Origin: Autumnicola lenta
GTDB taxonomy: Bacteria > Bacteroidota > Bacteroidia > Flavobacteriales > Flavobacteriaceae
Direction: 5' to 3'
DNA length: 43,730 nucleotides
NCBI RefSeq assembly: GCF_031846515.1
Contig: NZ_JAVRHO010000027.1
Span: 1 to 43,730 of the forward strand
A model generated the notes under the pieces. It was given only the letters and a program-made list of their open reading frames with translations. It searched no databases and was not told the origin of the DNA. Shown piece after piece: positions 33,445 to 42,193 of this stretch. Numbering within the stretch: the stretch's first letter is position 1; each line of letters begins with the position of its first letter. The position numbers and the translations under genes are program-made.

Positions 33445-34845
33445 CTAATCAAGTTCCGGAATTATCCCAAGACTCTGGAAAAGGCGGGCTTTTGCATACA
33501 TGAATTTCGTGAGCACTTCATTTTGTTTTAGTTGTGCTTCTATAAGCTTAATTTCCCTGCTGTTTATGAGGAAGATGGAGCTTTCCCCAAAGCTCATCTT
33601 TCGTTCTTCCGCAGCGAGCATTATAATATAGTTTTCTACCATTTCGCTCACAATGACATTCTGAATTTTATAGGATTCCAGTTCCTGAAAAACGGCCCTT
33701 ATTTTATTCTCAATTTGCCTTTCATTCAGCTGAAGGTCAAAATATGTATCTTGTACCTTCAATTCAGCAAGACGCAAATCCCCGCGTTCCTTCCTAAGAA
33801 ACAAAGGCACACTTAAGCTTATTCCAGCTTTATAATTTGCTGTATTAAGGGTTTGAAATTCCGGCTCCGGAGTAATAAAGTTGTATTCCAAATTTATAGC
33901 AGGCAGTAATTTATTAGCTTTTAAACGTCTTTCGATTTCAAGAGCCTGAAGCTTAAATTCGAGGGAACGTAATTTGGGATGATCTTCTATATCAATTTGA
34001 TCTGGGGTTAAAGGGGGGAGCTCGAGAGTTAAGTCCAAATCTTCCTGTAAACTCGTATCCGGAATTATATTGGGCTGTAGTTCAACCGGGACATTGTTTG
34101 CGAGCCATAAATAATTGGACAGATTTAGCCTTTCCTTCATTAGTCTTACCCTTGCCTGCTCCAACTCTAATGTACGGCTTTGAACAGGAATCTTTGCTTC
34201 TACCGTATCTATGGCGGCTACTTCTCCCAGCCGGGCGTTCTGTTTTACACCCAAAAATCGTTCTGCAGCATTTTCCAGAAACTCTTCGTAGATAATCACT
34301 TCGTTATAAACTTTTAGCCATTCGAAATAAGCAATGGCCGCATTGTAAAGCACCTGATTTACCATCAAATCCCGCTCGGCTAATGTCTGCTGCCGGAAAG
34401 CTCTTGCACTCTTTAGAGTTGCCATACGATCGTTGATCCACATCCCCTGTCCCACATCAACAGAAACTCCGGCGCTGAACAGTCCGTCTTCAGGAACTGT
34501 TTTTTGCGGATTCAGATAATAGCCCTCATTTTGTTCAAAACCTGCTTTTACTTCTACTCCGTACCAGGTCGGAATTTTAAAAGTGGAATTCAGGATGTCG
34601 TAGTACTCTGTTCCCTTAAATTCCTTCCTGTCATAATCAACTTCAATTTTTGGGTCAAAACCACCCCGGGCCTTCAGCAGCTGTGCTTCTCCCATAGAAA
34701 TCTGAAGCTCTGCCTGGCCTGCTACAGGGTGATATTCCTTTACATAGGCCATATATTCCTCAAAACTCAACACTTCTGGAAGTTGTTCCTGAGCTTTGAG
34801 AAAAAAGCAGGAAAAAACAGAAAATAAAAATAAATATCCTTTCAT
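33445..34845 (-). CDS. TolC-family outer-membrane channel protein
   Basis: Signal peptide MKGYLFLFSVFSCFFLKAQ, then the periplasmic helical and outer-membrane strands of an outer membrane efflux protein. Two repeats are seen, with long helices at about 150-245 (ending RVRLMKERLNLSNYLW) and 365-460 (ending YAKARLFQSLGII). The 466 residues match the family. It is the last gene of tetR-ABC-hlyD-tolC, two bases after hlyD. It would provide the exit duct for the exporter. In Bacteroidota such channels also work with RND pumps, but the neighbours here are an ABC protein and an HlyD adaptor. Confidence 0.9.
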   Translation of the reverse strand: MKGYLFLFSVFSCFFLKAQEQLPEVLSFEEYMAYVKEYHPVAGQAELQISMGEAQLLKARGGFDPKIEVDYDRKEFKGTEYYDILNSTFKIPTWYGVEVKAGFEQNEGYYLNPQKTVPEDGLFSAGVSVDVGQGMWINDRMATLKSARAFRQQTLAERDLMVNQVLYNAAIAYFEWLKVYNEVIIYEEFLENAAERFLGVKQNARLGEVAAIDTVEAKIPVQSRTLELEQARVRLMKERLNLSNYLWLANNVPVELQPNIIPDTSLQEDLDLTLELPPLTPDQIDIEDHPKLRSLEFKLQALEIERRLKANKLLPAINLEYNFITPEPEFQTLNTANYKAGISLSVPLFLRKERGDLRLAELKVQDTYFDLQLNERQIENKIRAVFQELESYKIQNVIVSEMVENYIIMLAAEERKMSFGESSIFLINSREIKLIEAQLKQNEVLTKFMYAKARLFQSLGIIPELD

Positions 34846-34847
34846 GT

Positions 34848-36203
34848 TTACTTCTTTTCCTTGTTGGCTTGAGAAGATCCTTCAGGCTGGTAGTAATTTG
34901 GAGGAAAGCCATTCAAATTTCGCCATATTTCATACCAGATGGGGACATCTTCCAGTAATGCAATTGTAGTTGCTCCGGAACCTACTCTAATTGCTTCAGG
35001 CCATGGATGATCATTAGGGTCTGGTGCAAGGAGAACACGATATTTCCCATTATCGCTTATAAAGTTATCTATTGCGACCACCCTGGAACCGTATGTCCCG
35101 TAAGACAGGTTCTCCCAGCCACTAAAAACTATCGAAGGCCATCCGTCAAATTGCACCCTCATCTCTTCACCTATGTGAATTAAAGGAATGTCAATAGGAC
35201 TGATATATGTTTCTACCGCCAACATAAAATCTGATGGCATTATCCCTACTAGTCGCTCTCCTTCTTTAAAAGTCTCTCCAATCCCGGCACGCAGTGCTTT
35301 AGTTATGTATCCACTCTGCGGTGCTAATACATAATTCATTTGGCTTCTAATCACATAATTGGAATAATCACTTTCCAGCTTACTCACCTGTGCTTCGGCA
35401 TCCAGTTGGTTTGAACGTGCTGTATTTAGATCACTTTCCGCCTTAGCTATTTTATTGATATATTCTGCTTCAATTCTATTAATTTCCAGCTGCGCATTAA
35501 TAACTTCATTTTCACTAGCTAATAATTTATTTTGTTGAGAAATTAATTTTGCCTGAGTTTCCTGCAGTTTTAATCTCTTCTCCTCCACATCGGGTAAAGC
35601 TTTAAGACCTTCTTCCTGCAATTGCACAGTACGTGCGTATTGCGTCTCAGCAATATTAAGATTTGTTCTGGCTGCCTCCAGGTCTATACTGTCACTCTCC
35701 ACTTTTAAACGGGCCTGTCTCAGTTTATTGCTCGCCTGTTTCAGTTTTAAAGCCAATTCATTTTGCAAAGCTGCTATTTGAGCACGAAGCGCAATAATTT
35801 TGCCCCCGTAAGAGTTGACAGAGCCTGTCTTTGCTTCAATCTGGTTTCCTGTCCTTTCTACCAGCATGGGATCAAAATATTCACTTTTCACTTCTGAAAT
35901 ATGGAGAATGGTATCTCCCTCATTTACAAACTCACCTTCTTCCACAAACCACTGTTCGATCCTGCCAGGGATGGCAGATTGTATTGTTTGAGGCCTGTGC
36001 TCGGGGCTTAATGTGGTCACATATCCAGAGCCGGAAACATTCTGCGTCCAGGGTAGAAACATGACTAACACAATAAAAATCGTAAAACCGAGAAGAATCT
36101 TGTTGAATAAATCATATTTCGTTCTGTAAAAGGCATATTTCACAGATTTATATTCTGAAATGTCCACCCTCCTGTTCAGTTTATCTTTGGATATATTAAG
36201 CAT
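34848..36203 (-). CDS. HlyD-family membrane fusion (adaptor) protein
   Basis: One N-terminal membrane helix (about 36-52, ILLGFTIFIVLVMFLPW), then a lipoyl half-motif (SGSGYVTTLSPEHRPQTIQS...PGRIEQWFVEEGEFVNEGDTIL), and a very long coiled-coil hairpin (about residues 120-290, rich in Ala, Glu, Lys and Gln heptads). The second lipoyl half (YVLAPQSGYITKALRAGIGETFKEGERLVGI) and a beta-barrel domain follow. The C-terminus EDVPIWYEIWRNLNGFPPNYYQPEG is unusual and aromatic. 451 residues. It bridges the inner-membrane ABC protein and the TolC channel. Six bases separate it from the ABC gene. Confidence 0.92.
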   Translation of the reverse strand: MLNISKDKLNRRVDISEYKSVKYAFYRTKYDLFNKILLGFTIFIVLVMFLPWTQNVSGSGYVTTLSPEHRPQTIQSAIPGRIEQWFVEEGEFVNEGDTILHISEVKSEYFDPMLVERTGNQIEAKTGSVNSYGGKIIALRAQIAALQNELALKLKQASNKLRQARLKVESDSIDLEAARTNLNIAETQYARTVQLQEEGLKALPDVEEKRLKLQETQAKLISQQNKLLASENEVINAQLEINRIEAEYINKIAKAESDLNTARSNQLDAEAQVSKLESDYSNYVIRSQMNYVLAPQSGYITKALRAGIGETFKEGERLVGIMPSDFMLAVETYISPIDIPLIHIGEEMRVQFDGWPSIVFSGWENLSYGTYGSRVVAIDNFISDNGKYRVLLAPDPNDHPWPEAIRVGSGATTIALLEDVPIWYEIWRNLNGFPPNYYQPEGSSQANKEKK

Positions 36204-36209
36204 CTTTTG

Positions 36210-37874
36210 CTAAAATTTATTCTTTATTGTACCATTTTCCAGAATGATCGTCTCATCACAAAATTTTTCCCAAAGTTCATTCCTGCTTGCCACCAACAGA
36301 GACCATGGGCGGGAACTATCTGTAAAGAAATGAAGAAGGCGACTGGCTTCTTCATTCTCAAATTGTTCCAGAGGTTCTTTAAGAATAAGCAAATCTGGTT
36401 TTCTAACGATTGCCCGGGCAAGTATAATTCGTTTACCTATTAGTGACGAAAGATATTTCCCCTCTGGGTAAATAATACTTTTAAGGCCTTCTGGTTGCTC
36501 TTTTACAAATTGTGACAAGCCCATAGTGTCTATTGCCCATTGAATATCTTTATCTGATACCTTGTCATCACCAAAAGCTATGTTATCACGCAAGGTTCCT
36601 TCAAAAGGAAATTCTTCAGGCAGATAGACCCCCAGTCTTCCCCGGTAGTCATTTATGGCTAAGCTTTTCAAAGAATAATTATTTACGTAGATGTTTCCGC
36701 GTGTGGCTTCAAGTATTCCTGCAACAACTTTTAAAAGCGTTGTGCGTCCACTACCATTTGATCCTTTAATAAGGAAATTTTTCCCGGCAGGAATATTCAG
36801 GGAAATATTTCTAAGAATAATTTTATTACCTGTGGGTGCGGTGTACGATACATCATCTAATTCTACATCTAAAGGGACTGCATCTGATAGGGCATTATCA
36901 CCTTCAGTTTTTTCCAGTTCTTTGTCTACTACCTGCCCAAGTTTTTCCAGTGAAGTAAGCAAATCATAAACGGTGTCCAATCCTCTTATCAATTTTTCTA
37001 CAGATCCCATAATAAGGAGGATGATTATTTCTGCAGCTACAAATTGCCCAATGTTCATTTGTTGATTTAAAACCAGCATCCCACCAATGGCAAGAAGTCC
37101 CCCGGTTACTAGAACCTTAAAAGCTATTAGTTTTATAAACTGAATTATTAAAACGCCAAAATGACCTTCGCGGGAATGGAGATAATTATTGGTCAGATAA
37201 TCACTTTTATCCATTGCAAGGCTTCTTTTTCCTGAAACTTTAAAACTAATAATCTCCCTGGCCATTTCCTGAAGCCAGTGGGCCACTTTATATTTATGTT
37301 TGGACTCATCCAGACTGGTTTCCATTCCCTTTCGTGCCGTGAATTTGAAAACAAGCCACAGAAGGACCACCAATAAGAACCCATAAATTATGAAGAATGG
37401 GTGGTAAAGGGAAAGCAGGATCAAACCAAGAATAATTTGCACTATAGCAGAAGGAAAATCCAGCAGCAGTTTAGCCATGCCTTTTTGAACATTAATAGTA
37501 TCAAAAAAGCGGTTTGCAAGTTCTGGGGGATAAGAAGAATTTAACTGTTCCATTTTAATTTTTGGAAACCTGTAGGTAAATTCAAAAGAAGACCTTGTAA
37601 ATATTTTTTGCTGGATATTTTCTACGATACGCACCTGCATTAGTTCCAGCACCCCTACGAATCCCACCGCCAGAGTAACCAGCACTACAAGTACTATCCA
37701 GGAGGTACTTACCCGACCTCCCTGGATTAAGTTTACAATAGCCTGTATACCCAGGGGCACAGAAAGGTTTATTAATCCTGCAAAAATCGCATAATAAATA
37801 GTTTGTAAGACATCTCTCCTGTCGAGCTTTAAGAGGCCGTACAATCGGTTAAGTGCATAGGTTCCTTTAGCCAT
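36210..37874 (-). CDS. ABC exporter half-transporter with a degenerate, probably inactive nucleotide-binding domain
   Basis: The N-terminal 320 residues form a six-helix ABC transmembrane domain (helices near 25-50, 58-80, 140-158, 160-178, 245-270 and 278-292). The C-terminal domain (about 335-554) has the ABC ATPase fold but not its chemistry. Walker A is GSNGSGRTT (371-379) with Arg377 for Lys; the Q-loop Gln is lost around YLPEEFPFEGT. LSGGQ is replaced by LSSLI (475-479). Walker B is LLILK-E (495-500) with Lys for Asp, and the H-loop His is Arg531 in VASRNE. The frame has no stop or shift, and the fold-level hydrophobic pattern is kept, so this is a preserved pseudo-ATPase rather than a broken gene. 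554 residues. It overlaps tetR by one base and hlyD follows. Confidence 0.9.
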   Translation of the reverse strand: MAKGTYALNRLYGLLKLDRRDVLQTIYYAIFAGLINLSVPLGIQAIVNLIQGGRVSTSWIVLVVLVTLAVGFVGVLELMQVRIVENIQQKIFTRSSFEFTYRFPKIKMEQLNSSYPPELANRFFDTINVQKGMAKLLLDFPSAIVQIILGLILLSLYHPFFIIYGFLLVVLLWLVFKFTARKGMETSLDESKHKYKVAHWLQEMAREIISFKVSGKRSLAMDKSDYLTNNYLHSREGHFGVLIIQFIKLIAFKVLVTGGLLAIGGMLVLNQQMNIGQFVAAEIIILLIMGSVEKLIRGLDTVYDLLTSLEKLGQVVDKELEKTEGDNALSDAVPLDVELDDVSYTAPTGNKIILRNISLNIPAGKNFLIKGSNGSGRTTLLKVVAGILEATRGNIYVNNYSLKSLAINDYRGRLGVYLPEEFPFEGTLRDNIAFGDDKVSDKDIQWAIDTMGLSQFVKEQPEGLKSIIYPEGKYLSSLIGKRIILARAIVRKPDLLILKEPLEQFENEEASRLLHFFTDSSRPWSLLVASRNELWEKFCDETIILENGTIKNKF

Positions 37875-38554
37875 TATTTTGGTAAGTTTAAAGTTGAAGA
37901 AACAAGGTGAATAAAAAATTGAGAAGGCAATATCTTATCATTACATTCTGTAAGTGAAGAAAAATGTTCTTTTAGAAAATGCTGGTGTAAAGTCCCTTCC
38001 ATGATGGTACTTGCCAAAGAAGATGGAAAAGGATAACTACTGTCTACTGCCAAAATCATTTGCTTCAACCTTATTGCTAAGCGGTTATAAACAGCAAAAA
38101 ATCCTTCTTTATTTTCCTTATCCACCTCTTTTGAAAGAAAGGATTTGGAATATTCATTAATCACCACTTTATTAAGAATCACCTCATCTATATGGGAGAT
38201 AAAAGAATCTCTTTCTACGCTTCGGGTCAAAACCTGAATTCCCGTCTCCAGCTTCTTTTTGGGATTTTCGATATTGGCTGTAGCAAATACTAATTGATAT
38301 TCTTTCCATCCCCAATACCAGGAAGTGAGATAAAGTAGCAGCTTGTGTTTGTTCTCAAAATAGCGGTAAACAGAACTCTCATTAGAATTTATTTTAGCTC
38401 CGAGCTTTTTAAAGGTGAAATGCTCAAACCCCATTTCATGTATTAAAAGAATGCTGTGCTCCACAATTTTTTTTCCTAATGCTGAAGATTCCGGATCCTT
38501 GACATACAGGTTCTTGTTGATTTCAATCTTTATACTTGCAAACAGATTTTTCAT
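37874..38554 (-). CDS. TetR-family transcriptional regulator
   Basis: The N-terminal helix-turn-helix is at about residues 30-75: IVEHSILLIHEMGFEHFTFKKLGAKINSNESSVYRYFENKHKLL carries the TetR pattern (G-F-x-x-x-T-x-x-x-L-A, then S-x-x-x-x-Y-F-x-x-K). The C-terminal ligand/dimer domain is unique to its subgroup. 226 residues. It is the first gene of the exporter operon, with its stop overlapping the ABC start (TAATG), so it probably represses its own operon. Perfect palindromes at 38582-38594 and 38597-38608 are likely operator sites. The inducer is unknown. Confidence 0.9.
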   Translation of the reverse strand: MKNLFASIKIEINKNLYVKDPESSALGKKIVEHSILLIHEMGFEHFTFKKLGAKINSNESSVYRYFENKHKLLLYLTSWYWGWKEYQLVFATANIENPKKKLETGIQVLTRSVERDSFISHIDEVILNKVVINEYSKSFLSKEVDKENKEGFFAVYNRLAIRLKQMILAVDSSYPFPSSLASTIMEGTLHQHFLKEHFSSLTECNDKILPSQFFIHLVSSTLNLPK

Positions 38555-39319
38555 CCCATAAGATTTTAAATCGCTAAGATAATAGTAATACTATCATATT
38601 TGCAAATAATGCGATTATTAGTAACATTAATTTAACCTAAGAGAATCCTATTTCGGGATTACGGTTCGTCAAAACAGCAAAATACTTGAAAATGGTTCGT
38701 TTGCTTAAGAATCTGGTTAGCTCCTTTTTTACAATTTTTGTTTTTCCAGACTTTGCGTTTACTGGGGAGAGATATATAGGAGTTATATTTTCCTATATAA
38801 AAACAAATTTTAGGTGGGCAATTAATATCTGGACTTTTACTTTTTTCCCATAAATAAAATACAGAAATTTTATTTCTATTTTACCATAAAGTGCTCATTT
38901 TCGGCTTCAGATCTTCGGAAAAAATTCAGTTTTTGAGAATTTTGACTAATGGTAAAGTATCATCCATTACTTTCCAAAGTACAGATTTCTATACCTCTTT
39001 AAAAGAAATGGAAATATTCAGAGAAAGTGAGATTAGATTTAAATTTGCTGCCATTTAAGAATATCCTGGTTCCTTTTTTTTTTGCGGATTTAAAAAGGTT
39101 ATTCCCAGCACGGATTGCATAAATTTTCTCATTATTGAAGGTGAAGCACCTCCCCCAAGCAGCACATCTTCTGCACAAAATTTGTCTCTTGCGCAGTATT
39201 AAAAAGTTTTATTGATGTTGCTCCATTTCAGAATCAAGTTTCCCGCTCAAGACGACGGACTCCTATAAAAACTCAGGATGAACCAATAAAAAGGAAATCT
39301 AAATACGCTAAAATCCAGC
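38555..39319. other. Gene-poor stretch between tetR and the Dabb-domain gene
   Basis: Apart from the tetR operators I see no gene in 765 bases. The sequence is AT-rich with many stops in all frames. Two short open frames are present: plus 38692-38853 (53 codons) and minus 39055-39198 (47 codons, with an internal ATG at 39132, phrase LLGGGASPSIMRKFMQSVLG). The second looks faintly protein-like and might be a gene remnant; I cannot assign it. Confidence 0.5.
38582..38608. promoter_or_regulatory. Two adjacent palindromes before tetR, likely operators
   Basis: ATAGTA-a-TACTAT (38582-38594) and TATTTGCAAATA (38597-38608) are perfect inverted repeats 28 to 54 bases upstream of the TetR start. They are enclosed by an outer inverted repeat AATCGC (38569-38574)/GCGATT (38611-38616). 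Position and symmetry fit TetR-family dimer binding. Confidence 0.55.
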
Positions 39320-39736
39320 TTATTTTTCCGCTAATTTATCGATTCCAACAGAATCATAAACCTGAACTTTTTTCCACAGATGAGATGATTCTTCTATAAA
39401 CATTTTATGAGCTGGTTCTGTCTGGTACTTATTTTGAATCTCTTTTGAAGGAAAACTTAGAATCAAAGAATACGTATAAGAGTTATCGACTACATCCCGT
39501 GGTGTTCCTGCCGGAACTCCAATAAATTTAGTCTGTGCATATTCACTGTTTTTCATGAACTTTTTTAGAGAAGTTTCAAAAGCCTGGCGATCTTCAGCAC
39601 TATCAGGATTATGAAACCAGAAATAAACAACGTGTGTAAAATTAGAGTCAAATTCCATTTTCTCTTCCTGAGCCGAGAGGTTATTAGCTCCTAATACGAC
39701 CGTAGCAATAACTAAGGTTTTTAAAATTTTGGACAT
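39320..39736 (-). CDS. Secreted Dabb-domain (stress-responsive alpha/beta-barrel) protein
   Basis: Signal peptide MSKILKTLVIATVVLGANNLSAQ with likely cleavage after residue 22. The mature part is one dimeric alpha/beta-barrel domain: FTHVVYFWFHNPDSAEDRQAFETSLKKF, then YSLILSFPSKEIQNKYQTEPAHKMFIEE, the typical H-V-V-x-F and Y-x-x-H-x-x-F spacing of the Dabb family. 138 residues. It stands alone in a gene-poor region, with a promoter-like element upstream. Periplasmic location is predicted; ligand or reaction unknown. Confidence 0.88.
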   Translation of the reverse strand: MSKILKTLVIATVVLGANNLSAQEEKMEFDSNFTHVVYFWFHNPDSAEDRQAFETSLKKFMKNSEYAQTKFIGVPAGTPRDVVDNSYTYSLILSFPSKEIQNKYQTEPAHKMFIEESSHLWKKVQVYDSVGIDKLAEK

Positions 39737-39758
39737 TTTTCTATTGATTTTAAAGTTC

Positions 39759-39788
39759 CTAAATTACAATAAATTAGACAGGTTCAAA
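39759..39788 (-). promoter_or_regulatory. Candidate promoter of the Dabb-domain gene
   Basis: Minus-strand TTTG (39788-39785), 18 bases, TAATTTAG (39766-39759): one mismatch to TAnnTTTG with an acceptable spacing, about 25 bases before the ATG. Confidence 0.35.
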
Positions 39789-39997
39789 GATTTTCTTTAA
39801 AATTTAAATAAATGTGCAGCGGAAACATCTTCCTGATTACGTATCGATATTTGTTATTTTTAGCACTTCATCTTAAAAGGCCAAAAATATTTAGAAAAAT
39901 CCACTCATCTCTTTCTCTGTATGTTAAATTTTTAGCTGTTCGGAAGTTATTAGAACCGAAAACCTGCTATATAAAACGAAAATACTGAAAATTGAGA

Positions 39998-40357
39998 ATG
40001 ATTCTTAAAAAAAGGAAATTCAGCAGATGCGTATTACGCAAGATTCACTGCTGAAGGGAACAATTGAAAAAAAACTACTGGTTTAAAACTGATTATGACG
40101 CTACAAATCTCACAGAGTTTGGAGTTGAGAATCCGCAGAGCACTCTCAAAGATTCACTTCGCCAAAGAACCGCTCTTATTCCTTTAAATGATGTTTTTGG
40201 GAGGCACCATTAGATTTGGAAACATTCAGTGGTGGGGCAAAAATGGATCATTGCTGATTATAGCGATGGTCATATTCAGGAAAGGTCAATTTTTCTGTAC
40301 AACTTAGGTAATCACGGAGAATTGAATTTTAAGGTTCTGGATTCCGCAGAATATTAA
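39998..40357 (+). pseudogene. Frameshifted remnant of a small flavobacterial-type protein
   Basis: Three frames together give one continuous protein-like product of about 119 residues ending at TAA 40355-40357. Shifts fall in homopolymers: the A-run near 40005-40012 (one base short), an eight-A run at 40067-40074 (one too many), GGG at 40199-40201 (one too many), and the five-A run at 40239-40243 (one too few). Between the last two, the alternative frame reads GGTIRFGNIQWWGK, which fits between NDVFG and KWIIADYSDGHIQE; read straight, a TAG stop appears at 40211. I do not know the family. Four shifts in 240 bases, while neighbouring genes are intact, argue for true decay over sequencing error, though homopolymers leave that open. 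Confidence 0.65.
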
Positions 40358-40386
40358 AATAAAATCGTTTACTTGATGTAATTGAT

Positions 40387-40399
40387 TGATTACTAATCA
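40387..40399. promoter_or_regulatory. Palindrome upstream of the esterase gene
   Basis: TGATTA-c-TAATCA, perfect six-base arms, about 100 bases before the ATG and about 20 bases upstream of a TATATTTA box that is one base off the TAnnTTTG consensus. Candidate operator. Confidence 0.35.
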
Positions 40400-40495
40400 G
40401 TAGTTTCTGATAATTTTATATATTTAACAAATCCAGCCCTCAGGAAGTTTCTGTTAACCACAATTTTGCAGCGCGTTGTAGCGAATTTATTGCCT

Positions 40496-42178
40496 ATGAA
40501 AGATCTAATTTTTTGTTGCTTGTTTTTTCTATTTCCAATTTTAATTTGCACTTCCCAGTCACAACAGGATATCCCGAAAGGGGAAATAAAGGGTCCTTAT
40601 ATATGGAAAAGTAAAATTTACCCCGGCACAGAAAGGGAATACTGGATTTATGTGCCCCAGCAATATGACCAAAATAAGCCTGCATGCCTAATGGTTATGC
40701 AGGACGGGCTTCCTGGCGCTAACTGGTGGAATTTACCAACGGCGCTTGATTCGCTAATTGCAACCCAAAAAATTCCGGTAATAATTGGTGTTCTAATTGG
40801 CCACGGGAAAGTAGCTGCAGAGAATGAAAGCTTCCCCCGCTACAACCGCAGTTTTGAATACGACGCCACCGGAGACAACTATTCCCGTCTCCTTATGGAA
40901 GAAATTTTACCTGAAGTGAACAAAACCTATAATATAAGTTCAGATCCTAATGATCGCTCCATTGCCGGGGCCAGCTCTGGCGCCATTGCTGCGTTTAACG
41001 TCGCCTGGGAACACCCAGATGCCTTCCGGAGGGTGATGAGTGCCATTGGTTCCTATGTGCATTTACGGGGAGGTGAAGATATCCCCAAGCTAATTCGGGT
41101 TTCCGAACCCAGGCCAATACGCGTTTTTTTGGAGGACGGAAGCAATGACCTTAATATCTACGCCGGCGATTGGTGGATGGCCAATCAAACAATGTTATCA
41201 GCTTTAAAATGGTCGGGATATGAGGTGGAACATAACTGGGGCGATGGAGGTCATAGCGGCGAACACGCTGCTTCTATAATTTCCGATGCGCTAACCTGGC
41301 TTTGGAAAGATTATCCCGAACCTGTAAAAACGCATCCCGAAAACACTTCCCGTCGCGTAGATGTATTGATCCCGGGAGAACCCTGGAAAGAAATTCCGCT
41401 GAAAAATTTAAAAGCAGATCAAATTGCCGTAAATCAGGAGGGTGAAATATTCTTTTCTGAAGAAAAAGCTGTTTATAAATTAAATGAAACCGGAGACCCC
41501 GTACTTTTCGCAGAATTAAATTCCAACATTAGCGGACTTTCTTTTCACAGTGATGGTAAACTTTACATAGGTGATCCAGAAAACCGAAAGCTGTTAAGCA
41601 TAAATAATATAGGAAATATTGCGGAGGTTATTTCAGATGTAGAACCTAAATTCCTGGCGGTCTCCAACAAGGGGATTTACTTTAGCGAAGCCGAAGCAAA
41701 TAGAATAGGATTTTTCAATTTTACTGACAAAGAGCTGCAATATTTTGATGTTCCGGGAGAACCCGGCGGCCTGGCAATTTCAGCCGAACAAACGTTTCTA
41801 AATGTCGCAATTTCCGATGGTTTATTTGGCTATTCTTTTAAAATTGAAGAAAACGGAAGCCTTAATTATGGTCAGGATTATATCCATTATTATAAACCTT
41901 ACGGAAATCCTTTTCCGCTTGCTGAAGGTTTGGCTGTAGACTCAGATAATAACGTTTATACCGCAACCAGCCTGGGTATCCAGGTTTCTGATCAGCTGGG
42001 ACGGATAAATTTCATCTTTTCCAATCCTGAAGATAATCCAACAGATGTGAAAATTGGAGGAGAGAACTTTAATACCCTATACCTCTCTGCCAATGGTAAA
42101 ATTTTCAGTAGAAAAATAAACGCCAAAGGTGTTTTATCGTGGAAGAGCCCTGTTACCCCGCCAGAACCGGGGTTGTAG
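40496..42178 (+). CDS. Secreted esterase fused to an SMP-30/gluconolactonase-like beta-propeller
   Basis: I chose ATG 40496 because MKDLIFCCLFFLFPILICTSQSQQ is a clean signal peptide; the frame is open to a TTG at 40466, which would add ten residues before it. After the signal come an esterase-D/enterochelin-esterase-like alpha/beta-hydrolase (to about residue 290) and a propeller of strand repeats (about 305-545). The nucleophile elbow is GASSG with Ser160; Asp near 218 (FLEDGSND) and His near 253 (GDGGHSGEH) would complete the triad. The second part has repeating phrases such as DGKLYIGDPENRKLLS and EGLAVDSDNNVYTATSLGIQV typical of SMP-30/gluconolactonase. 560 residues. Probably cleaves a sugar or phenolic ester outside the cytoplasm; substrate unknown. 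Confidence 0.88.
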   Translation: MKDLIFCCLFFLFPILICTSQSQQDIPKGEIKGPYIWKSKIYPGTEREYWIYVPQQYDQNKPACLMVMQDGLPGANWWNLPTALDSLIATQKIPVIIGVLIGHGKVAAENESFPRYNRSFEYDATGDNYSRLLMEEILPEVNKTYNISSDPNDRSIAGASSGAIAAFNVAWEHPDAFRRVMSAIGSYVHLRGGEDIPKLIRVSEPRPIRVFLEDGSNDLNIYAGDWWMANQTMLSALKWSGYEVEHNWGDGGHSGEHAASIISDALTWLWKDYPEPVKTHPENTSRRVDVLIPGEPWKEIPLKNLKADQIAVNQEGEIFFSEEKAVYKLNETGDPVLFAELNSNISGLSFHSDGKLYIGDPENRKLLSINNIGNIAEVISDVEPKFLAVSNKGIYFSEAEANRIGFFNFTDKELQYFDVPGEPGGLAISAEQTFLNVAISDGLFGYSFKIEENGSLNYGQDYIHYYKPYGNPFPLAEGLAVDSDNNVYTATSLGIQVSDQLGRINFIFSNPEDNPTDVKIGGENFNTLYLSANGKIFSRKINAKGVLSWKSPVTPPEPGL

Positions 42179-42193
42179 CATAAGAAAAATAGT

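Larger units (their letters stand above)
39737..40495. other. Gene-free stretch around the pseudogene, before the esterase gene
   Basis: Outside the remnant at 39998-40357 there is no gene. 39789-39997 is AT-rich without features I can name. 40358-40495 should hold the esterase promoter; it includes the palindrome at 40387 and a TATATTTA box at 40419-40426. Confidence 0.5.

Noticed and set aside
38692..38853. 53-codon open frame on the plus strand between tetR and the Dabb gene
   Set aside because: Aromatic-rich, AT-driven composition and no family feature; most likely chance.
40466..40495. Upstream TTG start for the esterase fusion
   Set aside because: It places ten residues before a clean signal peptide that begins at ATG 40496.
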